Below, one piece after another: positions 1 to 12,190 of a stretch of DNA of 64,000 nucleotides (its first letter is position 1; each line of letters starts with the position of its first letter). Source of the stretch: Branchiostoma belcheri. Its lineage: Eukaryota; Chordata; Leptocardii; Amphioxiformes; Branchiostomatidae. The position numbers were made by a program, and so were the translations under genes. The stretch lies in NCBI RefSeq assembly GCF_001625305.1, contig NW_017803898.1:2880846-2944845 (forward strand). Direction: 5' to 3'. The notes under the pieces are model-generated. The model did not search any database. It saw only the letters and a list, made by a program, of their open reading frames with translations, and had not been told where the DNA came from.

Positions 1-94
1 GATTGCTAAAATTTATGAGCACAACCGACAATCTTCAGATTAAGTACAACAGATTAAGTCTATTTTCCCTGTTACATAGGGGCTTTAATTTTGT

Positions 95-425
95 AGATGG
101 CATTCTCTGAAGACCCCCAAACTAGTGCAGGCGGGCGAAAACAAAATCCTTAACCACAGGAATACAAAGCTGGTATTGTGAATATGCAGTAGTACATAGC
201 GGCTTTAAAGACAAACCAACACATGCTGGCCTTTTGCGGAATTTGATGATCAAAAGTTCCGTGGAGCTTTGGCAGCCTGGGTGCCATTCTCTGCAGTTAC
301 CGTCGGCTCCCTTTTGTCGTTAGCTACCATGGACCAGGCCAAAGCCTCCTCGGATGCGATTTTTTTTTAGAACAGGCGAAAACCAATGCGTGCGGATGTC
401 ATTCATAAAATTAAATCAGTGTGGA
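95..425 (+). mobile_element. Non-autonomous TIR element, copy 1 (degenerate)
   Basis: Left end reads like TTTTGTAGATGGCATTCTCT and the right end (about 395-420) like GGATGTCATTCATAAAAT, forming imperfect terminal inverted repeats. Just inside the left end is GGCGGGCGAAAAC and just inside the right end its partner GAACAGGCGAAAACCAATGCG. The interior around 265-345 recurs in reverse orientation around 9905-9990. No coding capacity is visible, so it is a MITE-type DNA element; the superfamily is not recognised. Confidence 0.6.
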
Positions 426-539
426 CTAATTGAAGCGTCCGTACTCAACACGGATCCGCTAACAGGTTAGGACAACAGGGGCCGGGAGTGCGTGATCTCG
501 CAGCTAGCTGGGGGATTGTATTACTAACAAGTTTCACTC

Positions 540-988
540 TTCGGTGGTTAGTGGTCCTGAGTAGTTTTGTTTTACTACAATTTAGGCAATACATGTACCA
601 AATAATTTTTATGGATGACGTTTTCTGAAGACCTTATATCTAGTGCGGGAGAGCAAAAAAAAAAAGAAGGGCCGGAAAAACGTTAACAAGATGCCTACAC
701 AAAGAGACGACAAATGTTAGCACACAACTGCCAAATTGAGAAAACAACCAACAAGTCTTATATTCGTCACGAAAGCAGCAATATAAATCAGTGGAACGGC
801 AGTTGTTGTCCTGTCCTGTTTTCTTTCATCACATCCTCCAATCTTGCGATTCGCGTCACTGTCGTGGCTGTCTGGTCATAGTTACAGGAAGCAGAATTTT
901 TTTTTCGACAACAGGCCAAAATCAACACGCGCGAGGACGTCATCCATATATATATTACTTGGTGTGGCTTAACATTGGCAAAACGTAA
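540..988 (+). mobile_element. Non-autonomous TIR element, copy 2
   Basis: It starts near TTTTTATGGATGACGTTTTC and ends near GAGGACGTCATCCATATATA followed by TTACTTGGTGTGGCTTAAC. Sub-terminal blocks (GGGAGAGCAAAAAA at the left, ACAGGCCAAAATCAACACGC at the right) match the other copies in this window. The whole layout is closest to the copy at 47213-47704, including interior words such as AGACGACAAATGTTAG and AACGGCAGTTGT. Short ORFs inside it are on both strands and unrelated to any protein I know. Confidence 0.65.
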
Positions 989-3100
989 CGACGGCACACT
1001 CTATCCATGACTTATATCTGTGCCATCATCAGGAACAAAGAACATTACATTGATTCATGCAGAGTAGTTAACCAAGCAGTTAAAAATTTGGAACAAGATA
1101 ATCACGTTTCTGGATACAACAATTTGTTTAACAGCAGCTTTTGGGCTGAAATCCAAAACTTGATATGCGGCACTCCAGAATCACTTCGTTTTTCTTTTAG
1201 ATAAATTTAACACATATTCCTATGAAAAACGTGTTTTTCCAATGGCCTTCATTATTGTCATGCCGTAGCTTTTTAGCAGGGATGGTACTTTTTGGCAGAT
1301 ACTTAAAGATTATATCATGACACTTCAGCATCGCTTCATTTTTCTTTTCAGATAAATCTAACATTCTTATGAAAAACGTGTTTTTTCATCTTGATGTGCA
1401 GCAGACGTTGACAAGACAGCAGTTTTGCCGCCTTGCGGGCACTGGCATAAGCGAGTTTCACGGGATTTAATGCTGTAAATCCTGTCATTTTTCTTGCTTT
1501 GCATTTATTGCGTAACACCGTGGGCTGGTAGTGCATCGGCTTTGCGTATTCCATTTGACATTTATTGACTTTAACCCTCAAACCACCTCAAAACACATCT
1601 GGCGTGCAATGGTGTAGGTATATGTTTTTCCGCAAGATGGCGATTCTACATTACAGCATAGAGTTTGGGCACAGCCTGCCTCTAACTTACAAAGACCAGG
1701 GACATAAAATCTAATAGTATATATTGTCCCCGCAAAACTGTTTTGTTTATTCTGCTACACCTCGAAATTTGTATGGAGCTGCCAAGATGCTGTTTCTGGC
1801 TTTTTTTCTTTGTATTTGTACATGACCCTTCTTGTCGCTGACTATTTGTGCCACCTGGCGAAATAGCTTGTAGTGGCAGAAATTCACACATAGTACTGCA
1901 TTAAATTATACCTGCATTAAATGTAATACCTATCTGCCGAAGATTCCGTGCCCCACAACATATATGTGGGAAATACAATCCATGTAGGTCGAGGGTGTAT
2001 GTACACCACGCTTTACAAAGACTTTTAATATGTTGAGGATATTCCCTTATTTATTCTACATACATAGTACTAAGTGCATTATAAAATATCATGTACATGT
2101 AGGTAACTACAAAATGCTAAATCTACATAGTAAAAAAGACAAAGCGTTCATCATCAGTTTGTCAACTTTATTTCATTATATCATTATATAATAACTTTCT
2201 AATTTCACTACCAATTTGATTCATAAAGATTTTCAGTCAGATAGTCACAGACTCTGAGGTTGGTATATGTTTCGTAACCATAATTTTTAAAAACAAGAAG
2301 ACCTTACAAAACAGTGATGAGCGTACATATAGTTGCACCACAATAAATACTTTCGTCGAAAGTTTTCGAACTCGTCTGTTGTAAGAAAATAAATATACCT
2401 GGTAGAAGGACGTGTGTGTTACATACACTTGCTGCCCAATGTGCTACGTACGGGAGGAACTAAGTCTAAGTTACATACACGTCTTTCGTTAACAATATGG
2501 TGTGCTCTGACTTCCTGCAAGCCATATTTTGTACCTGACTTTCTTCGGTTGTAAGTTTAAACCGTCAATGTCCAATGTATACAAATAAAACACATTATTT
2601 TAACCTATTACATCATTTAAACATAGTTCTAAACCGAAATATCACCCTCTACAGGTTCTACCATCTTCCATATACCCTGATACTATATATACCAGCTAGT
2701 CAGATTTTCACAACAATAGTTAAATTATAGTACCTAGTCCTTACATATTCTTCGGGTATAACTCTTAAAAGAACGTCGCAGGTATACAAAATAAAACGCA
2801 TCTTGTTTAATCTAATAAACTAATCTGTACTTCATATACGGTTTTAAGACATGTTGAAGACTTTATCTTAAAATATCTGAGAAAATAATTAGCTTACGTA
2901 CTTAAAATCCACAACATGACAAGAAAGTGGAGGCCTTTAAAAAAGCATTACTGAAATATGTGGCCTCTAGGAGTCCAGTGATCATTCATTTTTTGACATA
3001 TCATCTTGAGGACATTTTCTGGAACCTAGAAGCTGTCAACTTTCCTGATATATTTAATATAACCTGAGAGAATTCAGCAAAATGTGCAGCATAACTGACA
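989..3100. other. AT-rich stretch without a recognised gene
   Basis: Only short unsupported ORFs occur here. Two near-copies of a short segment ending TTTTTCTTTTAGATAAATTTAACA lie around 1180-1240 and 1335-1385. I see nothing else. Confidence 0.6.
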
Positions 3101-3172
3101 CAACATAGACCGTGCCCTGTGGCTCTTTCCATAAGGCCTTATGGAAAGAGCCACAGGGCACGGTCTATGTTG
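3101..3172. repeat. 72-bp perfect palindrome without spacer
   Basis: The left arm 3101-3136 starts CAACATAGACCGTGCCCTGT and ends CCATAAGG. The right arm 3137-3172 is its exact reverse complement, centred on AAGGCC|TT. There is no loop and no mismatch by eye. The right end runs into the terminal repeat of the adjacent TIR element (ATGTTGATTTGATT). Confidence 0.9.
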
Positions 3173-3446
3173 ATTTGATTGTATGGATGACATCCACGCG
3201 CGCATTAATTTTCGTCCGCTTCCAAAAACAAATGGTTCTGACCATACTGTAAATCGTACAAAATGAGCGAATGTAAGTCGTATGTTAAAAAACAAAAAGA
3301 TTGAAAAATGGTACTTATGTAATAGAATGCCGAAATCAATTCAGGAAAAGATGAACATTTTTTGGCCCAACCTTTTTTTCGCACGTTCGCGTCAGTTTTG
3401 GGGTTCCCAGAGGATGTCATCCATATAATCAAATCAACATGTTAAG
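3165..3446 (+). mobile_element. TIR element, short variant
   Basis: Left end ATGTTGATTTGATTGTATGG and right end ending ATAATCAAATCAACAT (about 3427-3440) are inverted repeats, each followed inward by GATGACATCC or GGATGTCATCC. The sub-terminal GCGCGCATTAATTTTCG block matches copies at 9850 and 13625. The interior has no gene. Confidence 0.65.
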
Positions 3447-3648
3447 TGGCTGTAGGCGCTGCATAAACTTTGGGACAGCTTACTTTTAATATGTTTAAGA
3501 TATACCAGAAAACACATGATTCAAACGCAGTATTTTTATGTGTGTACCGCTTGAAACAGTATCCCTACAGCGACATTTTTCTTTCAATTCGTTGTTCTTC
3601 CCTTTGGCTGCATTTTTACTCACACGATCGTAATAAAGAGGCTCTCCC

Positions 3649-3972
3649 TTTGGGCAAGACTTCAACTATGTCTGACCCTAAATGCTTTAACTATACAGAA
3701 TAAGACACGTGTATCATAGATACAGTAAGAAATGTCCTAAAACCGTTCGTCGCTTTCGCTTTGGGCAAGACTTCAACTATGTCTGACCCTAAATACTTTT
3801 AACTATACAGAATAAGACACGTGCATCATAGATACATTAAGACATGTCCTAAAACCGTTCGTCGCTTTCGCTTTGGGCAAGACTTCAACTATGTCTGTCC
3901 CTAAATACTTTAACTATGCAGAATAAGACACGTGTATCATACTTAACAAATGTCCTAAAACCGTTCGTCGCT
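3649..3972. repeat. Minisatellite, about 111-bp unit, three copies
   Basis: The word TTTGGGCAAGACTTCAACTA recurs starting near 3650, 3761 and 3873, so the period is 111-112 bp. Each unit also carries GAATAAGACACGTG and CCTAAAACCGTTCGTCGCT. Units differ by a few bases and one short deletion in the last. Confidence 0.9.
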
Positions 3973-4002
3973 GTTTTTCTTGCGGCAGTAATTTTTGTAT
4001 GT

Positions 4003-4265
4003 TTACCGACGGAAAACATTGTTTTTACTCAGTTTCTTCTTCTTCTCCAAACACTAACCTCTGACCTGGCCAATGACATAATTTGTTGACGTCTGTCACC
4101 ATGGTGACTGGTGTTGGGTTACATAATGTAATTTCATAGTAGGCATTTAGACTCCTGTCACCATATACTCGTAGTACATGTATGTGAATGTGTTTGAGTA
4201 AAAATCAAAAGGGCAGACCATGTCCGAAGGTAAACATTATGCATTTGCTTTGCAAATGTTACTTC
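4003..4265 (+). mobile_element. MITE-like element, direct copy flanking CRF-B exon 2
   Basis: It begins GTTTACCGACGGAAAAC and ends CCGAAGGTAAAC plus GCATTTGCTTTGCAAATG, so the outer ends are inverted (GTTTACC / GGTAAAC). Internal words CACCATGGTGACTGGTGTTG and GGGTTACAT are shared with copies at 4505-4757 (inverted), 46160-46440 (partial, rearranged) and 47856-48110. It lies immediately downstream of the CRF-B stop codon. Confidence 0.75.
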
Positions 4266-4279
4266 TCTAGTTTTCTTCT

Positions 4280-4461
4280 TCATCCGTAGTAGTCGAAGAG
4301 GTTCTGGTTGTGCTTGCGTGATTTGGACCACTTCTCTTCCAACAGCTTCTGCCGAGCCTCCTTCAGCATCTCCCGAAGCAGGATCATGGAGAGGTCCGTG
4401 GATACCTGCAGCCCAGATCCTCGGGGTTGCCGCACTCTACCTCTCGCTGTCTCACTGATTT
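4280..4461 (-). CDS. CRF/urocortin/DH44-family peptide precursor, exon 2 (CRF-B)
   Basis: This exon encodes the mature peptide of a secreted CRF-type hormone. Splice acceptor TTTCTGCAG|AAATCAG puts the first codon in phase 1, matching the exon 1 donor at 12154. Residues 79-138 of the joined precursor contain a basic site RGRVRQPR. The peptide core STDLSMILLREMLKEAR (99-115) parallels CRF SLDLTFHLLREVLEMAR, then comes NQNLFDYYG and a stop. The final Gly next to the stop would give an amidated Tyr, unusual because CRF peptides usually end in Ile, Val or Ala amide. An internal RK (WSKSRKH) could be cut. It would act on class B receptors of the CRF type. The exon sits in the loop of two inverted MITE copies. 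A phase-compatible alternative is splicing from CRF-A exon 1, 20 kb upstream. The family call is strong; exon pairing is inferred. Confidence 0.82.
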
Positions 4462-4504
4462 CTGCAGAAATACAGCAAATAGAAAAAATGTCAACTACGT
4501 AGAA

Positions 4505-4757
4505 AGGTAACATTTCAAAGCAAATACATAATTTTTACCTTTGCAAATGGTCTTATCTGTTAATTCATACTCAAACACATTCATGTTATATTATTGTCAG
4601 ACAGGAGTTTAAATCACTCCTGCTATAAAATTGCAGCATGATGTAACCCGACACCAGTTACCATGGTGTCAGACGTCTGGTTCAGGTTATTGACCTTATT
4701 TGTTTGGAGAAGAAGAAACAGAGAAAAAAATATGTTTTCCTTCTGCAAAGGTAAACA
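4505..4757 (-). mobile_element. MITE-like element, inverted copy upstream of CRF-B exon 2
   Basis: Reverse complement of the 4003-4265 copy: it starts GGTAACATTTCAAAGCAAAT and ends CTTCTGCAAAGGTAAACAT. Shared internal words include GATGTAACCCGACACCAG and CACTCCTGCTATAAAATTG. Together the two copies form an inverted repeat of about 250 bp arms around the exon and its acceptor. Confidence 0.75.
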
Positions 4758-7700
4758 TACTGATCATAATACATTGGCAATTAATGTGCCATCCCTAAAA
4801 GTAACTATAAGCAATTTCTGAAACTGCCAGTTTGATTTTGAGTCCCTTCACTATATCCGAGCCCTTACAACGTCACATCTTAATGACTTAGATAGAACAT
4901 TGACAAAGTATATAAATCACCTATGCCTTTCAGCACTATTATTTGTATATTAACCACCTAGTGTGGAAAGATGACAAAACATATATATTACGTACTATGA
5001 TACGCTAATTAACATGTATATAGATCATGAGAAAGAGAAGATAGATAGTGCAGCAATATTGCTCATTCAGCCAAATTCCCAAAAGATCAAAACGCCAACA
5101 CAAATACACTGTTCACGTTTACACTCGTCACCCCAGTACAGTAGACACACACAACTTGCAGCAAAAACATCTTATCAGTGGCACAATTACACAGGAATCA
5201 ATGCTGGGCCAAACATACAATCTCTTATCGTAGCAGGCGATAAGAAAAGTGAGTGTTTGCAATTTGTGAGCTGTTGTTGCCTCAGCGTCAAACCTGTACG
5301 TGCGGACACACACGTATGGTGGAAAAAAACGAACTTCAAGGTTCAGATAAAGAAGCCTGGACAAATCCTAGCCCCAAGCTACACTTTTACGTGGATCAGC
5401 ATTTAGAAAAAAAGTAACCCCAAGTCTCAAAGCGTTCTGCTTATCGTACACTTGTGTTGTTTGATGTTTAGTGTGTATTGATCGATGTTGTATCCATGTA
5501 GTCTTAAAACCTTTCTGAATTTCCTGAGGTTATCAATACACGGAACGTATTTCGGACCTAAAGTTACATTTGATTAATAATTGTTTCATTGCAAATTCAT
5601 GCCCGAGGGCTAATTGCAAGTACAGAAGAAACATCCATTTTAATTGGAATGTAAATCAATTATAATATATTTCTGCATTTCTTCCTGCTATGAACGTGAG
5701 TGGGTAATATTGGTGTCCTTTAGTTCACCAAGAGGGGAAGGTTGGCTCTGAAATACTAATTCTTTGTATTTCTATTCATTTGTTCAACCGTTATAACCAT
5801 TCCTGACATGGCCTGGACACACAGCTTCCCGCGCGCGGGAAAACTTGTAACCTGATATCGTGTAATAGAATAGTACGTCTCCATGATGATGTCTTTCAAT
5901 GACAAGGGTTTCGGAGCACAGAATATATGAGTACAACGGTTTCCACAAGAAAAATGGCGGGTGTTGTCAGAGAGTGCTAGTATAGAAAGTTTGTGGTGTG
6001 TCGTTTATGGGCTTGGAAAAATTTACAAAGGAGAGTTGATCGTTCATTGTCGTAAAATGCAATGAATTATAATGGACTTATGGTTTTTCCACAATTTGGA
6101 GATGTTCCTACGTATGTTTCATATGAAGATCTCGGATAGAAAAGCAAGCAGCTTACGTTTTATACTCTTTACGTGCTTTCAGAGGGTCTCAAAGGCCCTG
6201 TATCATCTCCACTCAGTGAGTTAAAGGATAAAACAAACGTTTCTAAAGGATGAATTATACACCCAACGGTCCAGCATCAAGCCTTAAAGACCCCGAGGCT
6301 GTTGCTGATATAGCAACGATTATTCTATACAGTTTTAAAAGCCCTTTTTTCTTTAGTGAGTAGATTTACTTTTTATGTTGGTATGAATTTTGGTAATTCA
6401 TAAATCTAGTAATGTAAAAGTAAAATTTCTGCAATGTAATTTAATCTCAGGCCAGATATGTATTTATTATCATTTATTCATTGGTTTGGCTTACCCTGGT
6501 ATGCATAATCAAATAATAAGATACACAATGAAATTTACAATCTTGGTACATGGTACATGTATTACGGCAGGTATCATTGATTTACAGAATCCATTAGGAA
6601 TTGGTTTGGAGACGTTGGACACTTTGCAAATTTCTGCTATACCTTCCATTGGATCAGTCTTTAGTCCTTTGAAACGTGTCTGTTTTATTCCAAATGGTTC
6701 CCACAGAAATAAAACTAAAGAATGAAGAGTGTAAATCTGTATCACCAAATGCCCACTACAAGACACAATGGGTTTTTTAACTGGTGTGGGATTATCATAT
6801 ATGGCAATAAGAGACGTTGGTTGCAGTTATTGGTCCTATAGTTACACTAATTGGCCACTAGAAACTACATTGCGGGTTAGGCACAATAAGGGTGGATTTG
6901 TATTATGTCTTGTACGTATATATACAGCTTTACAGCGTAGTGCAATGAGTCCCCAATCGAAACTTTAACGTGCTTGCGAACTTTTACCCACTGATGGATG
7001 TTTGTGTTTAGCAAAGCAACGGGCAAACGCGAGGTAGACGAACAATTTTGCTCAGGGCACTGATAGCCTTGAAAAACATGCGATCCTGGTTGTGTAGCAT
7101 TACAGCCAACAGGGAACACTTTGTCAGAATTTTCCCCTGACTTGAAACGTGGGTTTTTAGATACTTCTACGCCGGTCCAGTAGATAAGAATGAACCTCCC
7201 TTTGAATGAAAGTTTATTTAATCCCAACTCCCGGCGTTTTTTCTACTTCTCTAGAAGGGAAAACTGATACTCTTTTGTGGTAGTTGTTTCTCATGTCAGT
7301 CCATCCTTCTCCTTACCACTGATAAAAGTTCTAATCTTTACGGCAGGTCTTGTGGTAGTTTTGCGTTTGTATTTGGGGGCATTGGAAGAAAGAGAAAGCT
7401 TTTAAGTGATACATGTCTTACAAGATTGCCGGTAAAAGTTGAAGAAGCCATTTATGTCTAGAGTTCAGTTCCCTTGAAACACACTGTATGAAGCTGTGAG
7501 TAGGGGGTAAAACAGAATTTATCACCACGCGGCAATGTAAAGGCTGATAGTTGGCGTATTTCGCGTGGAGTTAGAAAGCTCACAAACCTACACAGATTAG
7601 GTTTACACAGAAAAATGGACTCCTACTTCGCCCAGGACCGCACAATCCACACCGAATATACAAAATGCATGTTTTTATGCGGTTCAAATCGCTTGATAGC

Positions 7701-7984
7701 ATTAGGAAATATTGGATAAACGGAGAGAAATATTTGCCATGTCGCAGACCAGTCAGAACACTGTAATTCTTGAAGGTTCAAGAAGGGTGAAATATTTTGA
7801 ATGCGTTTGAGTTAGTGTCAGCTGGATCTTTGGATTGTACGCTGTAGACCAATTATCTATAGGAGGACCCAATTCGAAAAGAAAAACTGGCGCAGTGGGC
7901 TACAGGATATAGCCTGACCACCAAGAGTTTGAACAATCAGGAGCAAAAAATATTGCTCAATTTACACCTTTAGATAGCAGTTTA
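4758..7984. other. Intron-sized stretch without a recognised gene
   Basis: If CRF-B pairs 12154 with 4461 this lies in its intron. The longest ORFs (5014-5406 plus, 6390-6725 plus, 6877-7227 minus) show no domain, signal peptide or codon pattern that I can defend. A TTCCCGCGCGCGGGAA palindrome sits at 5826-5841, followed by AACCTGATATCGTGTAATA. Confidence 0.55.
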
Positions 7985-8375
7985 ATGTTTTTATGAAGTA
8001 CAATTTAATGTTTTTTAAGACAATCTAGGCGGATAAGTTTTTACCAATCTGTCAAACTTCGAGAAAATGGAAAAGACATTCCCTTGCCTCCTGGGTGAGA
8101 TCGTGAGCGGGAAAATATCTGTCAATCATTTAATGGCAGCATGATTGGTTCAATCGTTATGCACAGATTTAAAAGCAAAGTCTAGTGACATTCTCTCTTT
8201 TCTGAGAAGCAAAATCATACTTCACTCCGTACAGACACTTGAACGTAAATATAATTGATATTCTCTGTCACACTTTTGTTGTTTATACGTGTTTGACGTT
8301 CTTATTTAATTAATTGCAAATGTTGACCTGAGATTCCCGCGCGCGGGAGCGCCTGTAACCCGATACTTTACTAGT
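7985..8375 (+). repeat. Dispersed repeat ending in the TTCCCGCGCGCGGGA palindrome
   Basis: Block order is GAGCGGGAAAATATCTGTCA, GCAGCATGATTGGTTCAATC, GACATTCTCTCTTTTCTGAG, CTCCGTACAGACACTTGAAC, ACTTTTGTTGTTTATACGTG, then the palindrome at 8334-8348 and CTGTAACCCGATAC. The same order recurs at 18560-18815 and 18985-19145, and its last part at 11655-11755. Non-coding; family not recognised. Confidence 0.75.
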
Positions 8376-9800
8376 ACCGTCTGTGGAATCACATTGTTAT
8401 GGCGGGAAATAGTAGCGCAATACGTCTAGGTGATGCCATTGGTGTGATTGCTATCCCTTATCGTGACGAACCTGTGACCTATAGCTGGCTAACATGGCAC
8501 TTTATTGATCATATCTGCTTGATGGATAATTTTGAGCTTACTGTAATTTCATTAGATAGGTATGGGGAGGTTCTGTTATGATTATACTGATGAAAGCTAA
8601 AGATATTGGATGGAATCTAAAAAAAAGTCTGATTTAGATACTCTATCAAGCAGCTTATTTTGCATCATATAGTGTTGCAAAAGGCTCTGCAGTTACTTTC
8701 AACATTTCTTCTGAAGCCACCTTCTCTAACTTAATGCTTGTTCTTTACCCTGATCCCATTACTTAATGTGCGGCTCGGTGTAATGCAGATCATATCTTTC
8801 CTTATACATCAATATTTTAGAAGGATGAAATGTTAAGGCATGTTCATAATCTGATTTAAACGTTTATCTTTTGTAGTACTCTGTAGTTTGATGCATGTGT
8901 CTGCAAAATGAATTTAAAAAAAAAATTTTGAAAAGAAAAACAAAGAAATGTATACTAATAAATTGTAGTCTGTATAATATAACATTTGGGTATAATGTGT
9001 GAAAATATGATCATGACGGGCTCTTATGTTAGTCACTGCTCTGTAAAATATGTACGCTCTCCAAAATCATATCCAGTTGCTTGAGTTACTGCTTTTTGGC
9101 GTATGTACGCTATGTTTTACTTAAAACAAGCCAACTGGGGGGCCCAAAATCTAATTAATGCGAGGTCCTTTTAGACGGAAGTAATTAACAGAAAGGTATG
9201 GGTGGTGCTTTTTAATTATATAATGATATTTTGTGTTTAGCTGCAGGCGATTTTGTTTAATTAAGAATCCATATGAGACCATTATGGTTAGTTGTAAAGC
9301 TGCCAGGGCTGCGATCCATTGGCTAAAATATTTGAGGGTTCGAAATGACGTCATTGTCGTTTTGTCTAAGGGCGTTTTCAGCCCACGCCCACGTGACCCA
9401 GCTCAAATTTCATTACCAGATAGGTGTCAAGTTCCGGGCTGGTGGAATTCTTTTGAGACTGGCCGCGGATTAAAGAGAAAGAAAGACTAGCTTTAGAAGT
9501 TCGTTATGTTTTATCTTGCAATCGCAATTTTCCGAGTGGTAGTTAGTGTTTCTAATCTTCCTTCAGGCAATGACTCCTCTTTTGCACATTGAAAAGGGTT
9601 TTACACTGATAGTTTTGTCAGCTATACCTTAAATAGGGTGGGTTCAATATAGGCAAGGGCAGGCATCTACTGTGGAATGTCATTTCAGATGTGCTGCGGT
9701 TGAGTTTGTTTTATAAAGTTCTTGTAGTCCGTTATTTGTACAAGTTTGTTTGGGACGTGTTGACTGAAGGTTTGACAGCCAAGCAACCATGTAGCGACCT
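8376..9800. other. Stretch without a recognised gene
   Basis: Only unsupported short ORFs (8399-8581, 9233-9490). CCAAAATCATATCCAGTTGC near 9060 recurs inverted near 25210 and direct near 31020, so a dispersed repeat fragment is present. Confidence 0.5.
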
Positions 9801-9804
9801 GATC

Positions 9805-10226
9805 ACGGCAACCTTAGGCCACAACGACCTAATTTAATGGATGCCATCCGCGCGCGCATTTATTTTCGCCTGTTCTCCAAAACAATTTAAAAAAATCACG
9901 TCCACCGAGGCTCTAGCCTGGCTCTAGGCCTGGGTAGTCCATGGTAGTTAGCGACAATACGGAGCCGGGCACCCAGGCTACCGAAGCTCCATGACTCAAG
10001 AACTTAGTACATACGTACAGTGCCGATTCATAAATTTCACAAAAAGCCATCATGTGCCGGCTTGTCGTATACGCCGCTAAGTACTGTCGCAAATTCACAA
10101 TAAAAGATTTGTGTGGTTTAGTAGCATTTTTGGCGAGGATTTTTTTATTCGCCCGCGCGCACTAGTTTGGGGGTCTACAGAGGACGTTATCCATAAAATG
10201 AAGTCGGTGTGGCCTTACAGGATGTT
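9805..10226 (-). mobile_element. TIR element, same family as the 95-425 copy, inverted
   Basis: Ends are GGCCACAACGACCTAATTTA plus ATGGATGCCATCC at the left and GGACGTTATCCATAAAATGA plus GTCGGTGTGGCCT at the right. Sub-terminal GCGCGCGCATTTATTTTCGC and TTCGCCCGCGCGCACTAG are paired. The interior GGTAGTCCATGGTAGTTAGC is the reverse complement of the 300-345 interior. Confidence 0.7.
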
Positions 10227-11644
10227 CGAACGGTCGCCAAACTTCGGTAACACCCATCGCAATTGACGTAAAGAAAACATAATCACCACCATATACGGAC
10301 GCTTGTAGCTACCTTAGGCAAACTGTTTGCCACACTTGTATACAGCGTGGGTTTGGGCATCTGATAATGTTAACGAGGCAAATAGTTTTTCAAATGACAT
10401 CATGATTTTTTACGGAGATAAAGTTTCCGAATGCCAATGTCTCTGTGGCTTCGCTGATGCGACACATGTTTGACATGTGCTTTACAAGACGAGTTATTTT
10501 AGTCACACCCATTGATAAACGTATATTTATAAATTGTTATTATTTTTTATATTAGTAGAATCCATGGTATATTTTACGACGATTGGAAATTACTACACCA
10601 CACGGATTGACTAATTTGAATTATCAAGCAGAAACCACACTAAAGCAGATCCTTCAGTTCAGTTAAATTCAGTTAGCTTGAACTAGGGCGTTTCCCTAAT
10701 AACATTCTAGCTTGTTTGGTCCCTTTAGATGCAATATAAACAATGAGGTGATGGTTTACACACTCAATTACCAATTACGGACCGCTTTCACTCCCAACAA
10801 CACCCCTATTAGCGCTCAGAAACACAAACAGCTAACTGAGGATCAAGCCCCTAACCCTTGGTCCAGGAGCAGGATTACATCAGCTCCGTTTACACCTGTC
10901 GTTTAGCCAAATCGTTTATCACTTCTTCAGGTAAACAGGATCTTTCCAGCTTGTATTGGTAAGGTAGGATTAGCCTGTTTTATCCGCTACTTGACTTAAA
11001 CGCAAACGCGCACAAATACAGGACTTTCAATGCCTTTCAAGTTTCTACATACCACATTCTTTCACGTGCAGGTATTCTTTACCTTTCCACCTGGCCTTCT
11101 ATAGTTAGATGTTTACCGCCGGTCATGCTGTAAGGCCGCTAGTCCCCACCGTATTTGACTAGTCTATTTATAACATGTTCTAAATTAAGATGCGTCGACA
11201 AGTATTCGTGATTGATGCACTCATGACTATGTGTACTGTATACGCTGTGGCTAGATACGGTACAACGTACCGTATCCAATGCCGTAACTTCTGGTGACGC
11301 CCTGGCTTGAAATACCTTCGGAAACAGGAGATTTCTCCGCTTATTTGCCACGAACTGTGTATTGAGAAAACTTTGACTAACCTTTGAAATGTCACACATT
11401 GATAGCTACTTACTTTTACGGTGATAAAGCATCATTAATTGTACGATCCTGTCCCGATGGGCTAAGTTTAGACTGTTGTGACCGGCAACCGCTGACGCGA
11501 CGACAAACACATAACTCAGAGCTTGCGTATAGCCGCAACTTCTTCTCGCAACACAAGTAAACATGAAAGTGACCACATCACATACAACCACCAAATGCGT
11601 TTTCTGTGAAAAAAATTATGCCAGAGTCAATAAAGCCATCCGAA
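10227..11644. other. Stretch without a recognised gene
   Basis: Overlapping minus-strand ORFs at 11139-11399 and 11180-11395 have no recognisable domain or signal peptide. Nothing else is supported. Confidence 0.5.
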
Positions 11645-11725
11645 CATAAATATTATAGACATTCTCTGTCACACCTTTTGTGTTTGAAGGTTTTACTAGT
11701 CTTAGTTGCCAATAACGAGCCTAGA

Positions 11726-11803
11726 TTCCCGCGCGCGGGAAGACTAGTAACCTGATATCCCACTACGATGCCTATGATGGACCTAGGTTCCCGCGCGCGG
11801 GAA
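11726..11803. repeat. Two E2F-like palindromes 62 bp apart
   Basis: TTCCCGCGCGCGGGAA occurs at 11726-11741 and 11788-11803. Each is followed by GACT(A/T)GTAA and then CTGATA. The core TTCCCGC on both strands fits the published E2F-type consensus, but here it belongs to a repeat family seen five more times in the window. Confidence 0.8.
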
Positions 11804-11825
11804 GACTTGTAAACTGATACCCATG

Positions 11826-12190
11826 ACAGAAGTAGGCTCTGTGATCGCCTTCTTTTGGCGGGAAAGCGCAGAAAGTGTGTGAGAGAGACAGACCTACAGA
11901 ACTAGAAACTGTTTTGGGAGACTTGTCCTGCAATGTGAAGAAAAACAAATTACGATAACACACGCCTCTCCTTACTTTGCAGATGAGAAACTCTGACAAG
12001 CCTTCAACATCTACAATAGTAGGCTCTCAGACCGCCTTCTTTCGGCGCAAAAGCACAGTGTAAGAGATCTAGAGACAGGCTTAGAGAACGGGGCAGGACA
12101 ATAGGAAACTGTATTCTGCAATGTAAAGTAAAATGAAGGACGATAACACACACCTCTTCTTTCTCTGCCGATGAGCAGTCCTGTTGAGGA
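11826..12190. repeat. Tandem duplication across the CRF-B exon 1 donor
   Basis: Two units of about 190 bp, 11826-12002 and 12018-12190, align in order: GTAGGCTCT, CGCCTTCTTT, GGCG, GAGAGA or GAGATC, CTGCAATGT, ACGATAACACAC and CCTCTTCTTT or CCTCTCCTTA, ending in the GATGAG words. The 12154 end is the intact donor of CRF-B exon 1. The other unit carries a decayed copy of the exon tail and intron start. Confidence 0.8.
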
